Assembly (NCBI GenBank): GCA_964030785.1
Contig: OZ034968.1
Location: 39,081,186-39,145,185 of the forward strand
Source of the DNA: Siderastrea siderea
Taxonomy: Eukaryota; Cnidaria; Anthozoa; Scleractinia; Rhizangiidae
Length of the DNA: 64,000 bases
Reading direction: 5' to 3'
Both the position numbers and the translations under genes were made by a program. Position 1 is the stretch's first letter. Every line of letters begins with the position of its first letter. Of this stretch, positions 34,579 through 46,400 are shown piece by piece. The notes below the pieces were generated by a model, which saw only the letters and a list, made by a program, of their open reading frames with translations, made no database searches and had not been told where the DNA came from.

Positions 34579-35415
34579 TACCGTGTGACACCAATATTTT
34601 TGCGGGAGTTTAATTTTGCGAATGGCGATTTTTTTGTGTGTTTTGCGGGACTAATTTTTGCGATTGGAGAAACTGTTTATTCTTCCTTGGAATTAATTTT
34701 TGCGATTTTCTGGAAGCCGCCTTCTATTGGGAATTATAACATTCTCGTTTTTTGAGTATAAACAATCGAATGCAGGTGAACAACATGCAGATGTATTACA
34801 CGTTAAATCATTTAATCAATGGAGTACCTTCCGACGATCCTTTTCTTTAAAGCTTTCAACAGCTTAATACTTGTAATGTACCGACTGCAATTTCATCGTT
34901 TTATTTCTGAATGTTTTGCTTCTAATTTCGTTTTATTTTTGAACGAAAGAGACGGCTTAAATAAATGGGCACCAACATAATATTACATCACATGTAAAAG
35001 GCGATGTTTGTAAGAGGCGATGTTTTTGAGTATAAACAATCGAATGCAGGTGAACAACATGCAGATGTATTACACGTTAAATCATTTAATCAATGGAGTA
35101 CCTTCCGACGATCCTTTTCTTTAAAGCTTTCAACAGCTTAATACTTGTAATGTACCGACTGCAATTTCATCGTTTTATTTCTGAATGTTTTGCTTCTAAT
35201 TTCGTTTTATTTTTGAACGAAAGAGACGGCTTAAATTAATGGGCACCAACATAATATTACATCACATGTAAAAGGCGATGTTTGTATACAAATTTCGACA
35301 GTGGAGTAAATTTTTGCGGGAATTATTTTTTTCGTCGGAACTTTTGCAGCGGATCGTGAAAAAACCGCGAAAATCACAAAAATTTGAATCCGGAAAAAAT
35401 TAGTGCCACATGGTA
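34579..35415. mobile_element. Inverted-repeat element, TACCATRTGGCA family, enlarged by duplication
   Basis: The ends TACCGTGTGACACCAATATT and AAAATTAGTGCCACATGGTA are inverted relatives of those at 22512-22978. Inner blocks TTTTGCGGGAGTTTAATTTT and TTTTTGCGGGAATTATTT are also family typical. The interior was enlarged by the tandem duplication listed separately. No coding sequence. Confidence 0.75.
34754..35288. repeat. Near-perfect 274-bp tandem duplication
   Basis: GAGTATAAACAATCGAATGC starts at 34754 and at 35028, and the following 250 bases match with about one difference (AAATAAATGGG against AAATTAATGGG). A very recent duplication inside a non-autonomous element. Confidence 0.93.
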
Positions 35416-36099
35416 TGTCAGCACGTGCGACGTTTCTGGCTTTTTTGACAGTTTGCTGCGTGACTAGTCACGCAAGAGTTGCAGACGTCACACAATGGCA
35501 TGATCTTTTCTAATAAGGCACTCGATTTTAGCCGTGTGTTCCAAAATGTAAGTCCGTGTGAAATAATGTGGAAAATAATACAGAGCTTAGATATATATTT
35601 GTCTGGATACGGGAGTTGCCACGTTCGTCAAGCATGGTGTCACGCAAGAAGCAGACGTACGTGACTTTCAAGATCGGCTATTCTCTTCTGGTTCAAACAT
35701 TACTAAATTAATTTTTGTGACAAGTTACGCTTCCTATTAGATCCAAAATATTTGTCCATGGAAAAACAATCTTTATAATTGAAAGCCACAAAATTAAATT
35801 TCAATCCATTGAGCTTCCGAGAAACATCTGAGAATGAGCTCTCAGAAAGGACTGTTTTGAATTATTTTGTTAGTCTTATATTCACACTGTTGTCATATAT
35901 TTTACAGATTTTATCTCACTTTCTTCTTGTTTTGTCGTAAGTTGAAGCCACACTTGTACGCATTAGCGTACCACCTATTTGATCAATGACGCATACGAAT
36001 TCGAAACCACTAACATAAACTCAAACATTGATCTTTGATCACCCTCATTCTGTAAAAAGCCCTGGGAACGAGGTTGCACAATGTCGGACACAGCTCCAC
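35416..36099. other. Intergenic sequence
   Basis: GTCACGCAAGAGTTGCAGAC (35467) and GTCACGCAAGAAGCAGACG (35639) form a short direct repeat. Nothing else recognised. Confidence 0.5.
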
Positions 36100-36625
36100 T
36101 TAAAAGGTAAACTCTGTCTAAAAACCGATACTTTTCGAATGCTCAACGCTACTCAAATAAACAACATCCCAATAGTGTACCTTGGTACACGCACGTTCAT
36201 TCAACAACCATTTCCGTACCTCTTCTTGACAGCTACAAAATAGCTCACGCACGCCATGCGTGCCTATGTTTTACTAGATTGCCCGAGCTATTCTTCGATA
36301 AGAGACAGGTTCTTTTCTAAAATAGAACCTAAAATCCCATTTCTACGACTATTATCACATGAGACCTTATTGTCACATCTAATGAATTGTACTGATTGTT
36401 TTATAAATATTCAATTAATTTCATTCATCTCGTCATGCTTTGAACAGAGAGACAAACTAGTTACAATGGCTACCTCTCTGAATGGTTAAAAATAAGAATT
36501 GGTTGTAATCTCTTTAGTTATTTTAATTAAGTAAGAAATTAATAATTAAGTTAGCTTTTGCAATACTGTAATAATTTGTTATAGTCATGCAATAAAGCTT
36601 GTTGTTGTTGTTGTTGTTGTTGTTG
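36100..36625 (+). mobile_element. LINE 3' end with (TTG)n tail
   Basis: A plus-strand LINE 3' fragment: a repeat-related lead (36100-36265, with an inverted copy at 52530-52690), a C-terminal ORF piece, a 3'UTR with AATAAA (36591) and a (TTG)n tail (36599-36625). The tail type matches the LINE at 27255. Confidence 0.65.
36256..36489 (+). pseudogene. LINE ORF2 C-terminal fragment
   Basis: LDCPSYSSIRDRFFSKIEPK is the conserved Cys-Pro-x-Tyr-x-x-x-R segment after the zinc knuckle of LINE ORF2 proteins. LSHLMNCTDCFINIQLISFI then SSCFEQR matches the very C-terminus of such proteins. The Cys/His knuckle that should precede it is absent, so the fragment is truncated at about 36275. Confidence 0.65.
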
Positions 36626-36628
36626 ATA

Positions 36629-36733
36629 CATACGCGTATGGCCGTCGCATTTGCCCGTTGGAATTTTATTTGTTTCCAACCTTAAAAACAATAAAAAATT
36701 CCAACGGGCAAATGCGACGGCTATACGTGTATG
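36629..36733. repeat. Long hairpin, about 40-bp arms
   Basis: CATACGCGTATGGCCGTCGC at the left and GCGACGGCTATACGTGTATG at the right, with GCATTTGCCCGTTGGAATTT inside the arms. About two mismatches per 37 bp and a loop of about 25 bases. It touches the LINE tail. Confidence 0.85.
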
Positions 36734-36759
36734 CTGCAAATGATTCCACCTTAAACATA

Positions 36760-37110
36760 CAGTTTTAAATTAACATGTTTGACCTGTTGATTTAGCGTAG
36801 GCTTTTCCCAATGGATACTGATGTACAGATTCTTTGATCTTGAGTTGAAAGCTAGAAGTGGTATAGTCTACAATACTGAAACAATTGGCCGAACACAAAT
36901 TGCGGCAACTTCCAGATTGTTGTTAGTATTTGTGTATGTGAGAGGCCCTATCCGTAGCTAAATGCTCACGAACGCGTGTTGAAAAGTGACGGGTGGTTTC
37001 ACCGATGTAACACGCGTTACAGCCTGGGCCTGAAAATTTGTAAACAACACGAACAACGAACGGAGACTACTAGGGATAGGGTCTTTCGCGCTAAAATCGG
37101 AAGCTTGAGT
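36760..37110 (-). pseudogene. Penelope-like GIY-YIG endonuclease remnant, second lineage
   Basis: On the minus strand, KDPIPSSLRS (about 37100) leads to VVYKFSGPGCNACYIGETTR with HFSTRVREHLATDRASHI next, which is the GIY-YIG core with its Cys pair and Arg/Glu-His residues. A stop follows, then SGSCRNLCSANCFSIVD, FQLKIKES and, after a further frameshift, IHWEKPTLNQQVKHVNLKL, the expected C-terminal end. The consensus differs clearly from the element at 2608-3985, so this is a separate Penelope-like lineage. It is inactive. Confidence 0.75.
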
Positions 37111-39036
37111 GAGTGAAAACACTTCATAGCATCCTTGGTTGTCCGCTGGTTGCCTGTTACCGTTGCTGACCAATAATTGGACAAGCAACCTAAACAGACA
37201 ATTCCATGATCTCTCAAAAATCAAAGTGGCCATCATTAAGTTCAATCTGTGAAACACCCCGTTAAAAATTGGTGGTTCAAATCAAAATGACACACGTGCG
37301 GCAATCATATATTTCAGTTGAGAAGCCGTACAAAAATCAAACTAGTTCAAATCAAACTAGTTCAAATCAAAACAAACTGAATCAATCTATTAAAAGATTC
37401 TCAATAAGACTCCGGGAAAGATGAAAATTCGTTTGCGTCCTACGCACACTTAACACGTGTGTCCCACCCCCACGATCGATCGTTCCCGGGGGTTGGGTAG
37501 TCTGTTTCAAAGTGAAGGTGAGGTGTGACAAAAAGGAAGAAGAGGACTAATGGAAGAAGTTTCAACCATTCGTACAAAAGATTATAAGAAATGGATAAAT
37601 ATCGGTAACAAACACAGACAAATTCGCGGAATTGAATCCCAAAGAGTCCTTCGCACTTCACGTCTAGTTGGTTGGTTAGTGGCTTAGCGACAATAAATGT
37701 AGACTCCTTTTCTGAGCGAATCTTCTTAAACATTGCATGAACACTGAGGATTGATGAAGGACGATTCATAGGCAGCAGATAATGTTCCACTGAAACCCGG
37801 GACTGCACACTACAGTGAAATGGGTGCAATCTGCACCTTCAGAGCGTCCAAACTGGCCTCACTGTTGTTATATTCCCCTATTCTGCACCAGTTTTCTTGA
37901 TTTTCTTTTTTCTTATATTTACTTTGTTTTGCGGTTTCAGTATCCTCTCTTCTCAAAAAAGAAGTTTTCACTTCCCGGCCTGCATCAAAACCATGAAATA
38001 TCCCCAGCCTCGAACTACGTACCTAAATAAGAACCCCATTAACGGGCCCACATTTGGCGATTTCAGGGAAAATAAGGAATCAAGGGCCTCAAAAATTAGC
38101 AAATATGTGGCATTTATTTAAACGTTACTTTATGTAACGAGAAACTGATTGAAAAAGAGGGTATCACGCATTCCGCCTCCCTTTGAAGATGAAGGGAGGA
38201 AAGTAAGCATTAAATTTTAGTTGGCCTGTACAATCGAGAGTTCAAATTATATGATTTATCATGTCCTATCTCAGTACCTATCTCTAGTTTTTTCCTTTTA
38301 CGGATGAGAGTTGTTCCACGCCTGATAGCAGAACATACCATTATTTAATTCTATTATTTCTATTTGGCGAAGCCAATACAGATTACAGGAAGTTTAAGTC
38401 AACAACATGATATACATAAACATAGGCCCGCAATGCGTGCAGAACCGACGAAGTGTTGGTTCGTCTCGAAAAGAATGCAAGCGAGCCGTGCGTGACTGCA
38501 GCTTCAATAACATTCAAGCATCTGTAACAGCAAGTTGCAATAAAAGTGTGTAACTGTAACTAACGCTTAAATTTGACCAACTGAAAAGGCGACCAATACC
38601 CTGGAAAGGAGGTCAACTGAATTATTCACCCTCTCCTCACCAAACATAGCTCCACAGACTATGCATTCTTCACTCAAGATCATTTTTCGCTGTCTATTGG
38701 TCGGTCTTCCTCAAAACCCAGAACAAAAATTCTCAAAACAGACGCATTTCAAAAAATGGGCGACAAATTTCCCAATAAAAAATAACTACATCTTCACGAT
38801 TGATCAGTGTGGGCACCGTAACAGCCCAAAAGAACTGAACTTTTCCCCATACCTGGGAACCACGCTTTGTGCACAATTTCCTTTAATCATGTCAAGGGCT
38901 CCTTAAGCCAAATTGTGAATGCAAATACGAAATAAATCATTGCTATGCTCTATCGTACAGGTTACAAGAAAGCGCATTATAGGCATTTGCCAGTCGTTTT
39001 GACCCACTCCACCCTCGACAAATGTTGTTACTTGGT
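37111..39036. other. Intergenic sequence
   Basis: 37330-37375 has three tandem copies of TAGTTCAAATCAAAC-like units. The minus-strand frame 37440-37829 (129 codons) is the longest unassigned frame here and has no recognised domain. 38041-38115 is a relative of 22050-22120. ATAAACATAGGCCCGCAATG near 38415 is the inverted form of the motif at 10255. Confidence 0.45.
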
Positions 39037-39560
39037 TCAACGTGCTAACTGGCGTAACGAAAATTGTGACAGTATTTTGCCCTTTGCGTTACCGAATGAC
39101 GTTATGTTTAAAATCTGATGACTCAGCTCATCTGTCTTATCGCTTTGAATATTTAATTTTGTTAAATTAAACAAAAAAATTAAATGTTGATATACATTTG
39201 TCCACAACTGAACATGCTTTTACCGAGAGTTGTAAGCAATGTATTTATATACTGTTGTGAATAGGGTACTATAAAAACATGATTATCGATAAAGACAAAC
39301 ACATCGTAAGAATCTCAACGTGCTAACCGGCGTGACGAAAATTGTGACAGTATTTTGTCTTTTGCGTTACCGAATGACGTAATGTTTAAAATCGGATGAC
39401 TCAGCTCATCTGTCTTATCGCTTTGAATATTTTGTTGAATTAAAATTAAAATTTAAAGATAAATTTTGTCCACAACTGAACATGCCGTTATCAAGAGTTG
39501 TAAGCGAAGCATTTATATACTGTTGTGAATATGGCACTATACAAACATGATTATCGATCT
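39037..39560. repeat. Tandem duplication, period 278 bp
   Basis: TCAACGTGCTAACTGGCGTA (39037) recurs as TCAACGTGCTAACCGGCGTG (39315) and both copies run through GATGACTCAGCTCATCTGTC and CATGATTATCGAT. The copies are about 85-90% alike, with indels in the AT-rich middle. Confidence 0.85.
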
Positions 39561-41399
39561 GGAGAAATTAGTAAAAAGCGAAGTCGTTGCTTTATCTCAA
39601 ACACGTTAAAGCATGTCTTATGACGTAATCGTTAAATCTGGTTTCCTCTTCCGCAGTCAGCAAGTCAGTGTCTCGAACTCTAAAATCGAACAAATCGGTT
39701 CAAAATCAAAAGTAAAGCAGAAAAATTAAAAAGACTAACTGGTATATCCTTCTATGCCGCTTATACTATACTATCCAAGAAGATCCAGCCTCGTGTCGTA
39801 ATTCATTTCCCACCTGCCAACAACCTGTCTTAACGTTGGCAGCTAGACATTTTCAAGTAATAAACATAACCACAACAACATACACCAGAATTGTCCTTTC
39901 ATAACCTTTACTGAGAACGATTCTATCCTTACGATGTCTCAGCAACACTTTGGTCCCACCAGCATCAACAGTGCCACTGGACTTCACCTCCTGTTATTAT
40001 CAGTCCTCCTTGCTTTCTTTCACTAGTATTGCACAGATATTTCAGTCCGGTCAAAACCAACACTGCTCGGCGGAAGTGTCCTTCTATACCTACGATACTT
40101 TTTATGTGGACCCTTGTCCTATCGTGCGTGCGTGTGTGTACTAATCGATGGGCTTAACTGCAGAATACGTCATCCCATCCCGTGGGCCATAGCGAAATAC
40201 ACACCTTGTGAGCCTTACACGACGTATTTTGACCGACTAAACCAGTCGACCCTCTTGACACGACTGCTCTAACTCGACTTCGTCGGTTAAAAACGTTTAA
40301 ATTTGCATTTACAGTTGATTCCCGGGTAATTCAAACTCTCGCTAACTCGAAGTGAACGTTTTTCTCTTAACGTCATTTTCTTTGTAATGTTGTCCTCGTT
40401 GAACATGTACTTGTATGACTTTCTATAAAGTTTACTAGATTTGCGTATAAGATGGGAGCCCACCAGGCTTATTTGCTTTGTTTTCGTACCTCTTCCTCAG
40501 TTCGCCCACTGGTTTTACAGTGGAACGTCTTGTTCAGTTCTGCTTAACGACTTTTTTGATTAGTATCACAAAAACAATTCTCAGTAGAAAGAATTGTTTT
40601 TTAGGACACTTTTCCTTGATATTTAGTTTAAATTAATGTTGTTCTTGATATTTAATTCAATTAGTGTTGCTCTCGAAAATTTAGTTCCATTATGGTTCCA
40701 ATAATCCTCAACCCAATGTCGACAAAAAGTGACATCTTAAATAAAGGAGTTTACGAGAAGTTACACTAAAGGAATATCCATCATCATATAAGCAACTTTT
40801 AATAAACAGAATTAAAAGAAGCCGAGAACCTGGAAATGTGTTATGAAAAAACCAAAACCTAAAAAACTACGAAAGCTCGAAGGCTTGTATATAGTCTGGC
40901 ATAATTAAACATCTTTACGGAACCAGAAATTGATACCTGTGCTTATCCTGCCGCGGAATTATGAAAGGATGACGCAAGTCTGGCTGGCTGGACGGGCAAT
41001 TAGCAAAATGATACGTTGAAGCTGTCATTTCCTGAAACGTCGAAAGACTATTTTTGTGTTGTTTGCATGCGTTCCCTGGGTACCCAGAGCCCTGCAGATG
41101 TTTTTAGCTTTATTTCTAGTGAAGGGGAATGAGCGTGAATTATCATACACAATGTATTAAAAGATAAGAACTTGCCGGGAGAACGTGGAAAGCAAAAAGG
41201 CACAAAAAGGTCTTGTTTATCAAACTGGCTGTACTAGCTACGGACAGGATTCATAATTTGGGGCCAAAATGAGAGAAATTGACGTTTTGGAAATTGATAC
41301 TTTACTTTATTGAGGTTGATGAAAATGACGCTCCTAGAGATTAATACGACAAAATTTAACGAGATGATTTGCATTAGTTTCCTATATTAAAGGGACTAT
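39561..41399. other. Intergenic sequence
   Basis: No gene or clear repeat recognised. Confidence 0.5.
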
Positions 41400-41580
41400 G
41401 TCACGCAGTTTTAGTATCTTTTTAAAAAGCTAAAAGTGTGTTCGCGTCAATTGAATTCCAAAAATAATGGTCTAGCTTTGTTATTAAAGACTATCTTACG
41501 GCACTGAGACTATTTCCTGTCATCTGTTGCTACCGATGGCAAGGATGGAAATGGATTAAAACTTGAAAAAATTGGGCCAA
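41400..41580 (+). repeat. Unclassified dispersed unit, partial copy D
   Basis: AATAATGGTCTAGCTTTGTT parallels AATAATGGTCCAGTTTTGTT of copy A, and AAGGATGGAAATGGATTAAA parallels its AGGGTGGAAATGAATTCCAA. It corresponds to 17018-17205 only. Confidence 0.5.
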
Positions 41581-41773
41581 TTTTTTCAAGTTCTAATGCT
41601 ATGTTCTTCAAAATCACAAAAAAAATTATTGTTGTTAGCTGGAACTAATAAAATTCGTTTGATATCTTCTTCATAGTATTACAGGAGCACTTTGTGTATG
41701 AGTAATGCGCCGATCAATTCGAAAGTTCAACATCCCCCCCGGGCAACCCCCCGGGCATTTGAACTTTTGAAGA

Positions 41774-42061
41774 TTGGCTTGTTCAAATTCCCTCCCCTCG
41801 GGGCAAGAAAGCCGTTCAAATGCCCCACCAATTAGTACTGAACTGCCTCTCCTCAAAGACAAATTTGGTCTTCAATCAAGCACTTTACATGCCTTTCAGA
41901 GAGAGATATGCTGTAATGACACCTTCAATCTTCTTTTAAAGACCCTTTTCAAAGAGTTACTCACTAACAAAGGCGTGGGCAAATCGTCCGCCAAGGCCGT
42001 CAAAATTTTTCAATATTTAATGGCTGAATCCCATGGAAACGTTGACAAAGAGAAAAAATAG
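41774..42061 (+). other. Open frame of 95 codons upstream of L1 ORF1
   Basis: Begins in the repeat arm and runs through the presumed L1 5' region, overlapping the ORF1 start by 29 bases in another frame. The second half (HAFQREICCNDTFNLLLKTL then KGVGKSSAKAVKIFQYLMAE) looks amphipathic and coding-like, but I recognise no family. It may be a chance frame. Confidence 0.25.
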
Positions 42062-42962
42062 GTCGTCTAACTCCTCTACGAACGAGTCGCCAGAACAAAA
42101 AAAACCTCGGAACACGCAAAATAACACCGAGCAACTCCACGTGGACGACGAAGAAGAGCCGCCATTAACGGGTCCGTGCATCATGAGTGAAGCTGATAAA
42201 ATGCAGGAGACACTCCAACAAATTCTCGAAAAGCTTGGGAAACTAGATGCTATCGAGCAGTCTGTCAACAATATTCAAGCTAACCTTCTAAAATTAGAAA
42301 CGAGAACTGAGACTCTGGAAAGTTTTCAAGCCAGCGCCACCAAAGACATCAACGACTTGAAAGAAAGCTTGAACTTCGCTGAAGGGAAACACAGCTCTAA
42401 ACTTGAAAGCATCAACAAGCACAATGAAAACATCAACCTGAAGCTTACTAACCTCGAAAAAGAAAACCAGGCGCTTAATAAAAAAGTGGCCGACTTGGAA
42501 ACAAAACGCCTTTATCTAGAAGCGTACTCGCGACGGGAGAACATAAAGTTTGAAAACATCCTCGAATTTGAAGACGGCAGCGACAGGGAAGACACCGAGC
42601 AAGTCCTCCGTTCGTTCTTAGAAACTGAGCTGGGCTTTTTGAACGCAAGCATCGTAGAAATTCAGCGGGTGCATCGATTAGGAAAAAAGAAGGAGGGCGA
42701 GCCAAGACCTATTCTCGCCAGATTTCTAAGATACAATGATTGCGAGCAGATCCTTTCCCTGGGAAGACGTCTAAAAGACAGCAACTACAAGATGTATCAG
42801 GACCTGCCGTACGAAATCGTCCAGAGAAGGAAACGACAAATGCCGACACTGAGGAAAGCGAAAAAAAATAAGATTCCCGCAGCCTTCAGCAAGGCCCAGC
42901 CAGACAAATTGTTCATTAGAGGTAAGCTCTGGCCAGATGGAAAAACTCTAGAAATCTCGTAA
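42033..42962 (+). CDS. L1-type ORF1 protein (RNA-binding chaperone)
   Basis: A 309-residue intact frame. Residues 1-50 are charged and Ser/Asn/Pro-rich. About 55-165 form a heptad-rich coiled coil (LQQILEKLGKLDAIEQSVNN through LTNLEKENQALNKKVADLET). YLEAYSRRENIKFENILEFE opens the RRM-like domain, the equivalent of the R-R-x-N-x-x-x-x-G/N motif, and the C-terminal domain follows (VQRRKRQMPTLRKAKKNKIP). This matches transposase_22/L1 ORF1p, which trimerises through the coiled coil and coats element RNA. Spacing to ORF2 is long, so ORF2 would need reinitiation or another start mechanism. Confidence 0.9.
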   Translation: METLTKRKNRSSNSSTNESPEQKKPRNTQNNTEQLHVDDEEEPPLTGPCIMSEADKMQETLQQILEKLGKLDAIEQSVNNIQANLLKLETRTETLESFQASATKDINDLKESLNFAEGKHSSKLESINKHNENINLKLTNLEKENQALNKKVADLETKRLYLEAYSRRENIKFENILEFEDGSDREDTEQVLRSFLETELGFLNASIVEIQRVHRLGKKKEGEPRPILARFLRYNDCEQILSLGRRLKDSNYKMYQDLPYEIVQRRKRQMPTLRKAKKNKIPAAFSKAQPDKLFIRGKLWPDGKTLEIS

Positions 42963-43409
42963 TAACATTTTGTTATCGACCCGAAATAGGAAAACGTATA
43001 TGTATATTTAAGAATATATATTCATTACTGCTGTTTGTTTTCCTCTAAGAATAAGCCCGAAAAACGGCGTACGCGGACGGTAGATCGCTTTGAGGTAGTA
43101 AACATCGACACAGCGCATCCTAATAGCTAAGTTTTATTAAGCTCTAGGCAATTTACTCCCGAATTAATCTAACTTTTGGTTTTGAATCCAAAATTTCGAG
43201 GGCGATTGCAAGAGCCGCTTCGTTTGTGTGTGTTTATGTAAACTTTTGTTGTTCGTTTGATTTACTGGCCTATTGTGCAAATATAATGACACTTATTTTT
43301 CACAAGTCTCATGGCATACAAAAGTGTAAACTAATTTATAATAGAGGTCTCATGAATGGGTCAAACATTTCTGAAACGGACTGCATATACCCCATGAAAT
43401 CTATGTTGA
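42963..43409 (+). other. Spacer between L1 ORF1 and ORF2
   Basis: 447 bp, AT-rich, with several in-frame stops. No recognised domain; a 63-codon frame (43226-43417) is not supported. Confidence 0.6.
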
Positions 43410-46400
43410 ATGGGTGATTTAAAATTTAGTTCTCTAAATGTAAGGGGTCTCGGAGAGGTTTCTAAACGGAAAGAAATTTTTAACTGGCTAAGGAAGAAAA
43501 AGTTTTCCATATACATGCTGCAAGAAGTGCATTGCACAGAAAAAAATATTCATTTGTGGACAGCCGAATGGGGATACAAAGCCCTGTTTAGTTGTTGTGC
43601 TAGCAACAAGGCAGGCACATGCATCCTGTTTAATAACAATTTCCATCTGCAAATCACCAAAACACGCTCAGATCCTAATGGTCGTTTCATCATCTGCGAC
43701 ATTTGTACAAATGGTAAGAACATCACTCTTTGCAATCTATATGCGCCAAATGAAGATTAACCTGATTTTTTCAGAGATATAGCCATTTATTTACAAGATT
43801 TCCAATGCGACGAGATCATTATAGGAGGAGATTTTAATTTAGTTATGGATGTTTCAAAAGATAAGAAAGGGGGCCGTGCCAGCACACATAAAAACTCACT
43901 TGAAGAGGTTAAAGGCATTTGCGAAACCTGGGATGTTGTAGATATTTGGAGAGTACTAAATCCAGAGGAAGAAAGATATACTTGGCGACAGAAGAATTTA
44001 CAAATTCAATGTAGGCTCGATTTCCTCTTGATCAGCCAAAGTCTAATAAACAATGTCAACACCGTAGACATTGTTCCTGGATACAAAACGGACCACTCGA
44101 TGGTAACCATGGAAATTACAACAAACGCTAACCCCAGAGGGCCGGGTTTCTGGAAATTGAACACATCATTTCTATCGGACATTGATTACATCTCAAAAAT
44201 AAAAGACACGATCCAACAAACAAAAAACGAATATTCAAATGATCCGTTTGTTTCTCCTGCTCTCCTTTGGGAAATGATAAAACTTAAAGTGAGAGAATCA
44301 TCGCTATATTATTCCAAAGAAAGAAAGAAAAAAAGCGCTCTTCAAGAAGACGAAATAGAAAGGACCATAGCCGCGATTGAAATAAAATTAGAAGACAAAA
44401 ACATTGAAGCGAAGCAGCGGGAAGAACTTTTAGGCGTGCTGAAAAGCAAAAAAGATCAACATGAAAAGATAATAGAATACCGAACAAAAGGGGCTATTTT
44501 AAGATCGCAGTGTCGATGGCATAATGAAGGTGAGAAAAACACCAAATATTTTCTTAATCTGGAAAAAAGACATTACAAACAAGGAACAATAAGCCAGCTA
44601 AAAACCGACAATGACATCGTCATCACGACAGACAAAGATATTTTAAAGGAATGTCTTTCCTTTTATAAAAATCTGTACGAGACAAAGCTAACTTCTGAAC
44701 AAGATCCATCTATCATGGAAAAATTTTTCCCGGCCGAAAATACAATACATCTTTCACAAGAAGAACAAAATTTGTGTGAAGGCCCACTCACGGAGAAAGA
44801 GTGTCTCACTTCCTTAAAGCAAATGGCCGACGGCAAAACCCCTGGAACTGACGGGTTACCAGCAGAGTTCTATAAAATATTTTGGGATGATATTTCAGGC
44901 GCTCTTCTCGCTGCTCTTAACTTTGCATACGAGAATGGGCAACTCGCAATGACACAGAGACGGGGCATAATAAAACTTATCCCTAAAAAAGAAGCAGACC
45001 TCAAAATATTAAAAAATTGGCGGCCTTTATCTCTGTTAAATTGTGACTATAAAATAGCAGCAAAGTCAATCGCAAATAGAATCCAGTCTACTCTTCCAAA
45101 ACTTATTAATAACGATCAGACAGGATTTATTAAAGGTAGATTTATCGGCGAAAACATACGACTGATCGACAGTATTATTAATTACACCAATGACCAAAGC
45201 ATCCCGGGCTTGATTTTGCTTCTAGATTTCGAAAAAGCCTTTGACACACTCGAATGGTCTTTCGTTGAAAAAACGTTGCAACACTATGGCTTTGGCCCTT
45301 CCATTCAAAAATGGATACAAACTCTTTACTGTGATATCGAAAGTGGCGTAATGAACAACGGATGGATGAGCGAATGTTTTAAAATTGAGAGAGGCGTGCG
45401 GCAAGGCTGCCCTCTTTCTCCATATTTATTTGTCCTTTCCGTCGAAGTTTTAGCTAGCGCAATCCGAAGTGACCAACATATTAAAGGAATTTCAGTCAAC
45501 CAAAAAGAAATCAAATTAAGCCAATATGCTGACGACACGACATTAATCCTTGACGGCTCAAAAGACGCGCTTGAAACTTCGCTCGATGTTATCGGAAAAT
45601 TTAGCAAGATTTCTGGTCTCAGACTCAATAATAAAAAAATCGAAGCATTGTGGATAGGTTCAAAAGCAAGAAGCCAAGACATTATGTTTCCCGAGAAAGG
45701 TTTCAGATGGCAGCATTTAAAAATCAAAACATTAGGCGTGTGGCTCTCAATAGAACCCGAATTAACGGTAAAGCTGAACTTTAACGAAAAAAAAGAGAAA
45801 GTTCGAAATTTACTTAGAAACTGGCAGTACCGAAGGCTAAGCTTACTTGGAAAAATCGCTATATTAAAGAGCCTAATTGCTTCACAGCTTGTTCATGTTC
45901 TTTCCCCTCTCCCAACAAACCACCAGGCTATCAAAGAACTGAATGGAGCTTTCTATCATTTCCTCTGGGACGGGAAACCCGATAAAATTAAAAGAAACAT
46001 TATGATTAACGATTACAGTAATGGTGGGCTTAAAATGATTGACCTTTTCTCATTTAATAAATCTTTGAAAACTATTTGGATTAAAAAATATCTTGACAAA
46101 ACAAACTTAGGAAAATGGAAACTTTTCTTTGAACGAGAACTTGGAAGATATGGCGGAGAAGCTGTTTTTCTTGGAAATTTAAACAAAACAGATATCAAGC
46201 ATCACTTCTCATCTACCAATATCTTCATTAATGAAATTCTGATGATCTGGTCCGAGGTTAATTACACTGACAATATCTCCTCCTTACAACATTATCAATC
46301 ACAGCCTCTCTGGAATAATTCTCTTATCAGAATAGACAGCAAACCCATCTATTTTCGAGAATGGCTTGCAAATGGAATATCGACCATTAGGTCTCTCATG

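Noticed and set aside
37440..37829. A 129-codon minus-strand frame
   Set aside because: No domain, no splice support, and hydrophobic and low-complexity parts; kept as unassigned sequence.
45326..45727. Minus-strand frame of 133 codons inside L1 ORF2
   Set aside because: Shadow of the reverse transcriptase on the other strand.
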